NCBI GenBank assembly: GCA_004352715.1
Contig: SCFE01000104.1
Coordinates: 809,771 to 873,770, forward strand
Source of the DNA: Hofstenia miamia
Lineage: Eukaryota > Xenacoelomorpha > Acoela
DNA: 64,000 nt
Direction: 5' to 3'
The first letter of the stretch is position 1; each line of letters starts with the position of its first letter. Under the pieces are notes generated by a model. That model worked only from the letters and a program-made list of their open reading frames with translations. It ran no database searches and was not told the origin of the DNA. The translations under genes were made by a program, and so were the position numbers. Positions 13,651-23,945 of the stretch are shown one piece after another.

Positions 13651-13813
13651 ATTTCCATTTAATATAAAAATCTAACTAAAAAAAGTTCCAAAATTAGCAG
13701 AATGAGTAAGTTAGATTATATCACGTTCACAAATAACTTGCATAAATTTATAGCAAGATTTTGCAAAATGTTTGCACTTACCATTTGCCACTTTTGCAAT
13801 ACGTTGTAAACTA

Positions 13814-14117
13814 CACCTTTTTCAGTTTGGTTTCAGCCAGTTACAAAATTAATTCAGATTTTACAAATTGAATTCAGTTATATACAAAAACTGTTCAGAT
13901 AATTACAAATTCATTAGTCAATTTCTAAATTGAGTTCATATTTTACATAATGACTTCAGCTCTATACAATATGCTTTCAGAATTTTACACAATAGTTCGG
14001 CAATATACAAATTTAGTTCAGATATTTACAAATTGAGTTCAGATGTATGCTAAAATGATCACAAGTAGCCACACTTTTGCACTTGTTGCTTGTTCAATTT
14101 ACTTCAACTTTGTATTA
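13814..14117 (+). mobile_element. Left end of long-TIR element, copy 2
   Basis: CACCTTTTTCAGTTTGGTTT at 13814, preceded by TA, begins a sequence nearly identical to 16798-17120. It contains the same array of about 20-bp subrepeats built on AAATTGAGTTCAG and the same TTTTGCACTTGT segment. It stops exactly at TA 14116-14117, where a mariner begins, at the point where the other copy continues ATTTTTCATT into its ORF. The 3' part of this copy is not found in the window. Relative to copy 1 it lacks about 22 bp near 14056. Confidence 0.85.
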
Positions 14118-14699
14118 CGAGGGTCATATCAAAAGTTTTACACAAAACAAATTTATTCAAGCATGAAAACATATATTAAACAAACTACATTTTATTTTTC
14201 CACACAATCGCCTTCTAAGTCAATGCACTTCTTCCAGCGCTTCTCCAGCTTCTTCATGCCTTCATCAAACCACGATTTCGGGAAGCTGTTCAAAACGTTT
14301 TTGACTGCGGCTCGAATTTCCTTTTCTCCATCAAATTTGACGCCTCGGAGGGGATCTTTCATCGGTCCAAAGAGATGGAAGTCGCTGGGTGCAAGGTCTG
14401 GGGAATAGGCGGGGTGTGGTAACAATTGCCACTTCAGTTCTCGAATTTTAGCCATGGTTAAATTGGCCGTGTGCACTCGGGCATTGTCCTGGAGAAACAG
14501 CGGGCGCATGTGCAACTTTCCTGGACGAACTTGAGGCAGTTTATTGTGCACAATCTGGAGTAGCTCGCTGTAGTAGGCAGCGTTGATGGTTTGGCGAGGC
14601 GGACAATAGTCAACATGGATGACACCGTCACAGTCCCAGAATACCGTGACCTGGAACTTGCCAACGGACGGTGCAGATCGAGCATGCGCGGGTCGAGGT
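14118..14699 (-). mobile_element. mariner element, truncated at a scaffold gap
   Basis: CGAGGGTCATATCAAAAGTT at 14118 is a typical mariner terminal inverted repeat next to a TA. Because the transposase reads leftwards, this is the 3' end of the element. The other end is lost in the 18-base gap at 14700-14717. The TA it occupies belongs to the TIR of the element at 13814, so the mariner is the younger insertion. Confidence 0.9.
14192..14699 (-). pseudogene. mariner transposase, C-terminal part (DD34D)
   Basis: Cut-and-paste transposase of the mariner family, acting on mariner TIRs at TA sites. One minus-strand frame is open from the gap to the stop at 14192. It contains VTVFWDCDGVIHVDY, then LQDNARVHTA (second catalytic Asp), then HPAYSPDLAPSDFHLF (third catalytic Asp). 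I count 34 residues between the two aspartates, the DD34D signature of mariner. The tail ends near RWKKCIDLEGDCVEK, as in family members. The N-terminal HTH half and the first Asp lie in or beyond the gap, so the visible gene is partial. The open frame and intact motifs suggest a fairly young copy. Confidence 0.92.
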
Positions 14700-14717
14700 N
14701 NNNNNNNNNNNNNNNNN

Positions 14718-15480
14718 TAGTAGTAGTAGTATGTTTATTAAAAGGGGTATTTAAATGTTGGGTCTTTCTTATTGATAGCAACCATTCAAGGTCTAAGTTT
14801 CAAATCAAAGCTGTCTTGATTTAAAAACAAATTTCTTCTTTAAAGTGTACAATAAATACAATATATTCATTACAGGATGGCATCACCAGGAAACCATGTC
14901 TGGCTAGCATAAAGTAAAATACTGCGGACACATGACTGTATAGCCTAGCCTTTACTGTCTGGCTAGTTTGAAATGGAACATTGTACTTTATCATATGAAA
15001 AGCATTTTTTGCCTTTTGAAGCTGCGTCAATGCGTGCAGGTTCCAATGCAAATTGTGGTCTATAATAACACCTAGGTCTTTAACATGTTGAACAGAATAG
15101 ATAGTTTCACTGTTGATAAGAATCTCAAAAGCTTGGTGGCAATAGAAAATGAGAAGTTTAGTCTTGGAAGCATTAATAGCCATACTGTTAGACTGATTCC
15201 AGAGTAAAAACCTTTGAATATCAGAGATTAGAAGGTCTTTGTTACTACCAAGAGTTTTACAGTCATCAGCGTATATAAAGCTATCAGAGTTGATTAAACT
15301 ATCAGGCATATCGTTTATAAACATAAGGAAAAGTAAATGTTCCCTGAGGAACCCCGCTTGTCACTGTAAACTTTGGTGCGATATTCTCATCAATGACGAC
15401 ACATTGATAACGTTCAGTTAAATAAGACCAGAATAACTTAATGAACTGATCATCCAAACGGAAAACCAGAGTTTATGCAA
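14718..15480 (-). pseudogene. Non-LTR retrotransposon reverse transcriptase, C-terminal relic
   Basis: On the minus strand from about 15480 the sequence reads KFTVTSGVPQGTF (motif B), then in a shifted frame FINDMPDSL and FIYADDCKTLGS, which holds the YADD catalytic box (near 15260). Next come NASKTKLLIF and DLGVIIDHNLHW, and the open frame ends at 14821. This order (GVPQG, FINDMP, YADD, K.xxLGVxxDxxLxW) is the palm and thumb of Jockey/CR1-type reverse transcriptases. The frameshift falls just after GVPQG. On the minus strand the element runs into a short (CTA)n tract at 14718-14733, possibly its 3' tail, beside the gap. Confidence 0.85.
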
Positions 15481-16797
15481 TAACAATATGTGCGATAGCT
15501 TCTGTGAAATGCTTGGCGATCATTCAAAATGTAATATTTGTGCAGAAATCTAATCATATTTTAAAGCACAAATTGCTCCAAACGATGCATTGAAAATAAA
15601 TTATAATATTTGAAAGTCAATTGATCATCTGCAGAACGACAACGCACTTAACATTAGACATTTAAATATAAAAAAATAAGAAGTGATCTTACACTGTGAA
15701 ATAAGTAAAATATAAACACTCCGAAAGTCCGAGGCATGCAATAATAAAATTAATAGTATAAATCTATTACGTCATGTATATGACGTCACAAAAAGTCCGA
15801 GGCGCTAAAGTCCGAGGCAGGTTTTAAAGATACCGAATTTCAATGCATTCACGTTTTGAAGGATAATTTACGGTACCGTTTTGTAAATATATAAAGGTTT
15901 TTAAATGGTATATTCAAAACGATTAATAAATTTAGTATTTAATTATCAGTTTGAATAAAATAACTTGACATTATTTCAACTTAAAAATATATTTAAAAAA
16001 ATATTTAACCAAAGAGAACACATACATGCACTTCGAATAATATTAAATTGATTTGCAGTTAAGTTTATTTATACTTGTACATTATGTCATTAAGGGATGT
16101 ATAAATCTTCGCATTTTAATTTTAATCTGTAATTTACTTACTTGCTTCGAAAAGTATGATTCATATTGATATATTTTATTTCTGGGCAGTTTACAACCAC
16201 ATTTAATTTATGATTGAGATTCGAATTCAAATATTGCCTAAGGATATCAATTTAAGTTAAGCTCGCTTTTTCAAAAAACGCTTGTTGAGGATGAAAAGAT
16301 GTTTCCTGGGGTAATTTTACACTCTGAATTCACTGAAAAAAATATTTTGGACGGTAATACACAAAAATTACTTACAATAAAGAACTTTAAATTAAAAAAG
16401 CTATTTATAGCATATTTATAATGTAAGTTGTTTTTATTAACATAATTAATTACCCAACATTCAATTATTATTTTTTCGTATGATAAATAGTTGTACGATA
16501 ACAAAACAAAATATATACCAATTTTTTCTTTGTGAATAGGATGGCGGAAGAACATTCCTTTAGAACAAGCTTTAGGCACTTCAACATTTCATGTTCGATT
16601 GTAAAATATCATTAACAGAGAAGTAATTAAACGCGATTACGGAAATATGGTCTCGAGCTTGATAAACAGTAGCAAGGCGGCAAACGTAGTTGGATTATTA
16701 ATGAGGTCGGATAATTTTTCAAATTTAACTCCCTCTTCTCTACTGACAGTAACAAGTAGACGCCTGTTAGCATTGTAACAACATCATCGGAATACTA
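15481..16797. other. Non-coding stretch with a small GTCCGAGGC cluster
   Basis: AT-rich sequence. AAGTCCGAGGC occurs three times within about 100 bp (near 15725, 15793 and 15809), and between the first two lies TACGTCATGTATATGACGTCA (near 15769). No gene is supported. An open frame of 102 codons at 16271-16579 (minus) has no recognisable motif. Confidence 0.4.
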
Positions 16798-17808
16798 CAC
16801 CTTTTTCAGATTGGTTTCAGCCAGTTACAAAATGAATTCAAATTTTAAAAATTGAATTCAGTTATATACAAAAACTGTTCAGATAATTACAAATTCATTC
16901 GTCAATTTCTAAATTGAGTTCAGATTTTACAAAATGACTTCAACTCTACAATATGCTTTCAGAATTTTGCACAATAGTTCGGCAATTTCTAAATTGAGTT
17001 CAAATATTTACAAATTGAGTTCAGATGTAAGCTAAAATGCATAGCTATAATGCTATATAAATGATCACAAGTAGCCACACTTTTGCACTTGTGGCTTGTT
17101 CAATTTACTTCAACTTTGTATTAATTTTTCATTATGCCTCGCGGTCCTTATGCAAAAGTCTCGGCTGCTGACAGGGCGCGCATCGTTGAATGTGCGGATG
17201 GCGGTGGTGACTGGAAAGGGCTCTGTGCTAATTTGCAGGTTAATGCAAAAACGGCTTACGGATGGGTCAAGGCTGGAGCTCGAGAGCGGAAACCCGCTGC
17301 ACGTGGTCGGCGCAAGGCTCTTACGGAAGCGCAAGTTGATGCCGTCTGCCTAATGATTGAAGATGATCCTGCCGTGACGCTCAAAGCTCTAAAGGAAAGG
17401 ATTTTACAGGATTTTCAAGTGACCGTTGCAGTTTCAACGCTGCATAATTACTTAGAAGGGCGATTGCTGACAATATACATTGTGTACTTTACATGTACTT
17501 ATAATTTAGGCTCTAAATTTGGTTTGCAAAAAGTCGTCTTTGAATATACATGTATATCTGAACTCGATTTGTAAATATCTGAGCTCAATTTGTAAATATC
17601 TGAACTCAATTTGTAAATATTTGAACTCAATTTGTATATTGCCGAACTATTGTGTAAAATTCTGAAAGCATATTGTATAGAGCTGAAGTCTTTATGTAAA
17701 ATCTGAACTCAATTTAGAAATGGCTGAAATCAATGTTTAAATTCTGAATTCATTCTGTAAATCACTGAACTCATTTTGTAACTGGCTGAAACCAATCTGA
17801 AAAAGGTG
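16798..17808 (+). mobile_element. Long-TIR DNA element with subterminal repeat arrays, copy 1
   Basis: The element starts CACCTTTTTCAGATTGGTTT (16798) and ends with its inverted complement at 17808, flanked on both sides by TA, as for the Tc1/mariner/IS630 group. Each arm is about 250-300 bp and consists of roughly ten to twelve degenerate 20-22-bp units (right arm consensus CTGAACTCAATTTGTAAATA; left arm the complement). Between the arms is a single ORF (17134-17574). The ends are far longer and more repetitive than normal Tc1/mariner TIRs. A second left end lies at 13814. The arms probably hold multiple transposase-binding sites; this is inferred from their repetition and terminal position. 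Confidence 0.85.
17134..17574 (+). CDS. HTH (DNA-binding) domain of a transposase, catalytic part absent
   Basis: The ORF of 146 codons begins MPRGPYAKVSAADRARIVEC and continues with GDWKGLCANLQVNAKTAYGW, a homeodomain-like helix-turn-helix (about residues 10-50). A basic linker ERKPAARGRRKALTEAQVDA follows, then DPAVTLKALKERI..VTVAVSTLHNYLEG, a second HTH unit (about 65-108). This layout is that of the bipartite N-terminal DNA-binding region of IS630/Tc1-type transposases. After YLEGRL the frame runs into the right subterminal repeats and ends there, so the DDE nuclease domain is missing. Codons such as CGC, GCG and GGC make it clearly richer in GC than its surroundings, and it has no internal stop. 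ATG 17134 is preceded by an AT-rich leader shared with the other copy up to the mariner insertion. It is likely a deletion derivative. Whether it is expressed, perhaps as a repressor of the full transposase, is speculation. Confidence 0.7.
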   Translation: MPRGPYAKVSAADRARIVECADGGGDWKGLCANLQVNAKTAYGWVKAGARERKPAARGRRKALTEAQVDAVCLMIEDDPAVTLKALKERILQDFQVTVAVSTLHNYLEGRLLTIYIVYFTCTYNLGSKFGLQKVVFEYTCISELDL

Positions 17809-17982
17809 TAGTTACACACTGCGTAGTGATAATGTAAGAACTGAGTCCTACAAATAAATATTAACAAAATGCCGTTTTACAAAATAACTAAGCTCTCTTC
17901 TTTCAACTATTTCTCTAGGTTTTCACTGCCTTCTGCCACAAAAATAATTTTGTTCCCGAACATCGCATGCGATTTCTAAATA

Positions 17983-18463
17983 CAGTAAATCTCCTCTATA
18001 GTGAATTGCGGTTGGTTACTATAGAGGATTCAGTTCATTATTGAGGATGAAAAAATACTTCAGTTACTCTTGTATTTATTGCAAGTATATAGCAAACGCT
18101 GTGATCAGTGATCAGGGTAACTACAATATAACAAAATATTGCTACATATTGTTAATGTATATTTGCTACATTTTCGCCTTGAATTACTTTCCATAATGAG
18201 GGACTTTGCTTAGTACATAAAATAATTACCTTTATAACATCTGAAAAAATAAAATTATTGCATATTTATTCTTATATAGAGGAATTCTAAATGAACTAGG
18301 AAATATCACACCATGAAGTTCGATTATAGGAGCATTTTTATTTGAGAAACTTCATTTCAAAGGAAGAATAAAAATGTTCATTATAGAGGAAGTCTGTTAT
18401 AGGGGAAATCTATAATAGAAGAAGTTCATTATAGAGGATGTTCACTATTTAGGAGTTTTAATG
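17983..18463. mobile_element. pogo/Tigger-like MITE
   Basis: CAGTAAATCTCCTCTATAGTG at 17983 and, reversed from 18463, CATTAAAACTCCTAAATAGTG are imperfect TIRs flanked by TA on both sides. The CAGTNNAACCTC-type terminus and the many internal CTATAGAGGA/CTATAATGAAC repeats (18006, 18018, 18382, 18427) fit pogo/Tigger-derived MITEs. Length 481 bp. There is no coding capacity. Confidence 0.7.
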
Positions 18464-20595
18464 TATACTTATCATTTATGGTGTATGTAAATAAACTTTT
18501 GTTACTAGAAAATAAATAAGAAATTAATGTCTACATGTGTATTAAATTTTTTTTTGCAAAATAATGTTACTAATAAATGTGTATCATAAAAAAGGCCATT
18601 TAAATATCCAGAGGCTCTATCACTGTTTTATTATGTAAACTGCTACAAGCATTATCGCAGCCAAACGAAGTTGCTTATTTTAAGTGGCAACGTCAGACTT
18701 ACAACTCAACTGACAAATTTAGTATTATGTTTGCAAATTGTACTATAGATTGTAGTTATTAAAATATTAGTTGTTGTAATTTGAACCTACGGGTATTCTT
18801 GGGTGCGGGTATGGGCCCATGTGAGCATATAAATTCTACCGCACCCACACTGCAGCTTGCATATGAGAGGAACGCTAAAGAACATCGTCAACAATAGTTC
18901 CATTCATCTCTTTTTTCATAGGTATCTGTTGGAAATCGATAAAACGTATAATTTATTTGCAATAACCACCCTTGCATTGAGATACACAACACGTATAAAG
19001 CATATTTAATCCACTATAGAGCAAAATTTCCCACATGGACATTTTTACTACAGTATTTCAATGTCGTCTCCTGTTATTCAGAGCTCCTTGGTCAACTGTA
19101 AGATGTAAGTTCACGTACCGTTAATTAAAAACTTAAAAGATCAACATGTAATTAAAGGTAATTGTAAGTTTTACTCTCATCTCGTCATTAAGCATAATGC
19201 GCTACTTCACATTATGTAGAAGAAAATGGCATTGTTTTAAAGAAAGAAAAATTTCTATTAAATTTTAGTCATAGTATAATATGCTGTATTTTCCAAAAAT
19301 AATACGAATATGGTGTCAGTGAAATAAAGAATCATTAATTAAAAGTTAGCTTGAACCTTGACAGATTTAGAAAATTAAGTTTTGAAGTAAATGAAAGTGA
19401 ATTACGCTTAATTAACTTATTAATTTCTGGTGCGTCGGTTAGATTGTTTCTTTGATGGAAATGCATTAGCGTAGTTAAAGTAATTTGATTATGGAGTAAA
19501 TTGAAATTGGCAATAAATGTCATTAGTTTTTAATGCTTGTAAACATTTATCCGCTCATCACATTAAGCACATTAGCTCTGGTCATGTCTGTAGTGGCTAA
19601 GAACACTTCTTAGAGACGTATGCCAAAAAGGAATGTAGTCAAGGCGATACTATCCGATGCTAAGTACTCCTGGAGAATTCTTACAATAATTTACCATCCA
19701 CTAGAAATGTCAGCAATATTATATTTGAAAGATTTATGGGGAAGGGGTCGCAGTCCTCCATCAGTAAAAAATAAACTGAATTTTGGGCATGCTTTTAACT
19801 TCGGAACTCAGGAGACGGTTTCATCTAGAGTTCGATTTTATAGTAGGAATTTCTATCTCCAAGCAATAAATAATGATATCAAATTTCTAATATTCATTTT
19901 ACACAGTAACTGCAAGTATCTGTATTATGCAAGCTCATTTCATAGATATGATCCAATTATGTACTTCCTATAATAGCATTAAATTGAGACGTCAAAGGAT
20001 CTAATTCACAAATATTAACTATTCCAATTGAATATATTGTATATATTCTACTTAGGCTTGCCTGGTAAAAGTAGTACAGCAAACATTAAAAATATACGTA
20101 ATTTAATTGAATGATTGTTCTTCTTAATTAAAATACTAATGGAATTTCAGGTGGAGTCTATTCAAGCTTCCATTTCGGAAACAAAGTAATGCATTTCAAT
20201 ATCATTGAATCCAAGAACAAAATTATTATTATCTTTGAAAAGGTACAAACATAGTCAACTATGAATACAAAACTGGCTAGATTTGTGCATGTAGTTGTCC
20301 ACAGAAAGAAGGACATGTAGCAAATGCAGAACAAATTTGCTATGGTTCTGAAATTGGTGCTGATTCTAAGAATTCTCTTTCTCAAAGGTTTCTTGCAAAA
20401 CGGAGTCTTTACTTAGCACATTCTGAAAATTTGTGATGCTAAATATTATTTGATTGCAGTAAACAGATTGCATTTCTGGAATTTTATAGATGAGATGCTT
20501 CTTAATATATTTAAAATAACGATATATTGATATTTCTAATTTTTACAAATTCATACAATCAATAAATAATTATATATCAAATCTGCGAAGCGCAA
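18464..20595. other. Non-coding stretch, no gene seen
   Basis: AT-rich sequence. An open frame of 117 codons on the plus strand (19620-19973) shows no domain or homologous copy in the window. By a rough stop-codon estimate, open frames of this length are expected about once by chance in 64 kb of such DNA. Confidence 0.4.
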
Positions 20596-20597
20596 TA

Positions 20598-20900
20598 CGA
20601 GGGGTGTCCGAAAAATAACACTACTTGCAATCTGAACGCTATTCATTCCGTTACTGTCTGCATTTGGCGCAGACATCGATAGAATGGAATTTCATCTCTT
20701 GGCCAATCTAGTCATAAATACACCTTCATCTCTCATTTCATCACTGCACCTTCGAAAAATTGGTTTGTGTAATTCTTCTGAACTAAATGTGAATTCGTAA
20801 CACAGGAGTTTTTCACGAAGGAATGATTTATGAATTTAATGACCTAGCGAGGACTATAAATCAAAAGCTGAAACAGGACGATTTTGACTAGCTTCCAAGA
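20598..20900 (+). mobile_element. mariner-like terminal fragment
   Basis: TA followed by CGAGGGGTGTCCGAAAAATA at 20598 matches the general mariner terminal pattern CGAGGGN(T/G)... next to TA. About 300 bp of diverged sequence follow without a recognisable transposase, and no matching right end was found. The right boundary is a guess. Confidence 0.5.
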
Positions 20901-21373
20901 ATGGATTTGATGTCTACACCAGAGTTGGAATCGGTTCGGAAGAACCGACGGTTTGGTTAGGTTCGGCTCAGTTTCGGGTACAAAATCCTAGAAAAATCGA
21001 GTGCGGTTTCGGGCCAGCCCACATGTTCCGGGAACATGTCAGCTATTTCAATTACAAAAAATCAAGGTTTTACCTGGTATTTTTCATATACACACGGTTA
21101 TGTTTTGAGATAAGTGTTTTAAAAAATTAATGCTTATCTCAACCGCTTTCACGTTGATTCAGTTTTTGACTTTTAAAGGATTGTCATTATTTGCATTAAC
21201 GAAAATAGTAAGACAATCAGTTCCTTTGACATTATTTCTAATATTCATTAGATTTCTTTTCCTATCAGGAAACAACACTTATAACAGGTATAGAAAAGTG
21301 ACAATTCCATTTCAAGTTGGAGAAAACATTGAAAAACTAAACTGTTTAATGACAGAATAATATAAGTTTTAAA

Positions 21374-21997
21374 GTATTTAATGAAATCATATGATACGAT
21401 ATTGATGAATTGCATTGAAAGAGCATGTTCAATCATTAATTTTTTATTGACAAATATGGATCCAACTTTTATTACTCCTCAAATTAAATATTTATTGAGA
21501 AAAAAAATTAATACGAAAAAATTTCGTAGAGCTAATGAAATGTTTGAAAGAATTAATAAAAAAATGTTTAAGTTGGATTAGTAATATGCTTTAATTTACT
21601 ATAAACTCCTACCAGTTTCATTATTTCTTCAATTAAAGCATATCCATCAATTAATAGATATAATCCATGGAAAATATGATTTAATGAATATTTTAGACTA
21701 TGTTTCATTTGAATTCAAAAACAATTGAAAAACTAAAAGTCTACTATTTGTTATAAAGAAAACGAAGTTCAGAAATACCATTTTGATTTCTTTGGAAATC
21801 CAAAAATTAGCAAAAAGAAAATGTACGATCTTTTTTATGAATTTTTAGAAAATTCATATGAAAGTAATGGATGTAAACGATTCCTTTTATATTTATGCAG
21901 TAACTGCAAAAAATCATTTAATTTTTGTAAATATTAATAATGCTTTTTATATTTATGTTATTCTATATTATTGTATACTTATCTACAGTTTAATAAA

Positions 21998-22041
<44 letters not shown>

Positions 22042-22732
22042 ATTAAATGAAGTATTTCAAGGAAAAACAAAAAATGGTGGGTCTCTGTAAATCCAATTAT
22101 GGGCCGCAATACACTATCAAGGATGAATAAAAATTGGATGCAAATGAAATCAACAAAATGTTTACTAATATATCAAATGATTTGAATTATAAGCAACCTA
22201 GAACTCCTAGCATAGATAGTGAAGAGATTCTATCCCTAACAATGCATCAAGTATATCATGGATTGAAAATTGACAAAGGATACGACGATATCCCATATTG
22301 GTTTATTAATAAACTTTCACATACTATTGCAACAATAGTTTATTATATATTTGAGGAATTGCTAAGAAATACTACATTCTAGAATATTTGGAAAACGGCT
22401 GTAATATATCAATTCCAAAATCACAACCGGTTAACAACATAACACATTTAAATACGTACATCATTAATTGGCATGATAGTTTCATTTGTGATAGGCAGCA
22501 AATGGTTAAATATAATAACAGAATTTGGTATATGGAAAAGATCAACAAAGGTGTTCCTCAAGGTTCCATTTGTGGCCCATTTCTGTTCAATATATGTATT
22601 GATTCTTTAAATTGTGAATGCTTAAATATTACAAATGGTTCTATTATTAAATATGCTGATGATATATTGATTTATCTTCCAACTCTTGAAAATTTAGACT
22701 TAATAACTCATTATCATTGTTTGAAATTTTGA
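21374..22732 (+). pseudogene. Non-LTR retrotransposon relic with reverse transcriptase
   Basis: The 5' part (21381-21578) reads DPTFITPQIKYLLRKKINTK, the linker that precedes reverse transcriptase in APE-type LINEs. After a degenerate zone and a (TAG)14 run at 21997-22042, the frame 22134-22382 gives SLTMHQVYHGLKIDKGYDDI and LSHTIATIVYYIFEELLRN, the fingers region. The frame 22460-22732 then gives KGVPQGSICGPFLFNICIDSL and KYADDILIY, the palm with the YADD active site. The segment between NIWKTAV (near 22395) and SFICDRQQ (near 22483) is shorter than in relatives, so part of the palm is deleted. Stops and frame changes make it dead. Confidence 0.85.
21997..22042. repeat. (TAG)n microsatellite inside a LINE relic
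   Basis: About fourteen TAG units. In one frame it encodes a serine run, which is an artefact of the repeat. The minus-strand LINE at 14718 also abuts a short TAG tract. Confidence 0.95.
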
Positions 22733-22982
22733 AGGTCACTTTGATGTCCGATATTTGAGAAAGATTCAAGTAAGATGCTATGCATTTTGGGAAATTTCTG
22801 GTACGTGTTTGAAAAATTGGTTCGGTTTCGGTTTCAAATTCTGTACAACTTTGTTCTATATGTGCATTGAATATAATGTTGATTATTTTGAAGGCACACA
22901 TTTTCATTTGTTTATATTTGTAATTATAATACTTTTAGTTATTAAGTTGCATTATTTTCAAAAATCTATCTTATATAACTAT

Positions 22983-22984
<2 letters not shown>

Positions 22985-23014
<30 letters not shown>
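22985..23014. repeat. (TA)n microsatellite
   Basis: Uninterrupted TA run of about fifteen units. Confidence 0.95.
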
Positions 23015-23019
<5 letters not shown>

Positions 23020-23113
23020 CGGCAACAGTCAGTTATGAGAAGTATTAGATATAAATATGAAGGCATCACTATGTTAGCACCTCAATAGATTGTAAGAAGC
23101 AGTTAGATACCTA

Positions 23114-23215
23114 GATGAAAAGGTGTGCGATCTAAAGCTTTCAACAGTTGGTGAACTTTTAGAAGCCATTGAACATGAATGTGCCAAAGTACCAAATAGT
23201 TTGTTTTATGGTTAA
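23114..23215 (+). pseudogene. Tc1-like transposase C-terminal scrap
   Basis: The frame reads DEKVCDLKLSTVGELLEAIEHECAKVP and stops at 23215. The spacing STVGELLEAI...W/CAKVP is that of the C-terminal tail of Tc1-like transposases (TLDELWEAIQEEWAKIP type). Only about 34 codons remain and there is no catalytic motif, so the assignment rests on this tail alone. Confidence 0.45.
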
Positions 23216-23381
23216 TGCAATTCAATTGCTTTGCTTCAACTTTTGTGTTAAAATGGACGTGAGCTTAAGAATAAATTGAGAAGGTGTAATGTAACATAAT
23301 CCAATAAAGTAAACGCAAAGAAAAAGAAACCAAGATCGAATAACAGTTAATGCACATCTCAGCCCGGGTGATGATTCTACA

Positions 23382-23399
23382 TGGCGACTGTGACAGGAC
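23382..23399 (+). promoter_or_regulatory. Primer-binding site, tRNA-Arg type
   Basis: TGGCGACTGTGACAGGAC directly follows the LTR end. It matches the complement of the 3' end of a metazoan tRNA-Arg (TGGCGACCGTGACAGGAC) at 17 of 18 positions. The mdg1/412-type Gypsy elements of insects are primed by tRNA-Arg. This fixes the plus orientation of the retrotransposon. Confidence 0.85.
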
Positions 23400-23945
23400 G
23401 AAGAATGTCCTATTAACATCTGGAAATTCAATGTAGTTAAGATAGGTGTTTCTTCTACATCACTTAATTTACCAAGAAAAACCTACCGCCACTTTAGTGT
23501 TACTGTTCGTCAATGTTTCTACCTCTAATTTATTTACTGGTTTAATATGATGTGATCTTGTGGAAGTTTACAATGCTAGGAGATGTACTCCAGTTGTAAT
23601 AAAACACAGGAGAGTTGTCTATATTTTCTATTGTTCTGTATCTCTCTCGCTCTGGAATACTGTGATTACTTACGTGGAACTCTTACCATAACTTACTTTT
23701 TACTAACTGTAACGTGGAGAAAAGAGAAATTACTACCTAACCTACGGGAACAATTTTCTTTTGTGTCTGTGAAATGAAGAACTTGTATGGGTCATAGCAA
23801 CATATGAAGCTAATGCAACCTCGCAACAGGAAATGACATTACATTTACCTACTAATGACAAACAAAAAGAATAAGAAAAATCACAATCAAACAACCCCCG
23901 CGACTTCAGCGAGAACGCAAACGTTGGGAAAAATTATCCCCTACT

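Noticed and set aside
19620-19973. 117-codon open frame as a gene
   Set aside because: No motif or second copy, and the length is within chance expectation for AT-rich DNA of this size.
21858-22046. Open frame ending in a serine run
   Set aside because: The serines come from the (TAG)n repeat inside a LINE relic.
20920-22843. Possible hAT element with ends CAGAGTTGGAATCGG and CAGAATTTGAAACCG
   Set aside because: The ends are only loosely similar and the flanking 8 bp (GTCTACAC and TACAACTT) do not match, so a single element cannot be supported.
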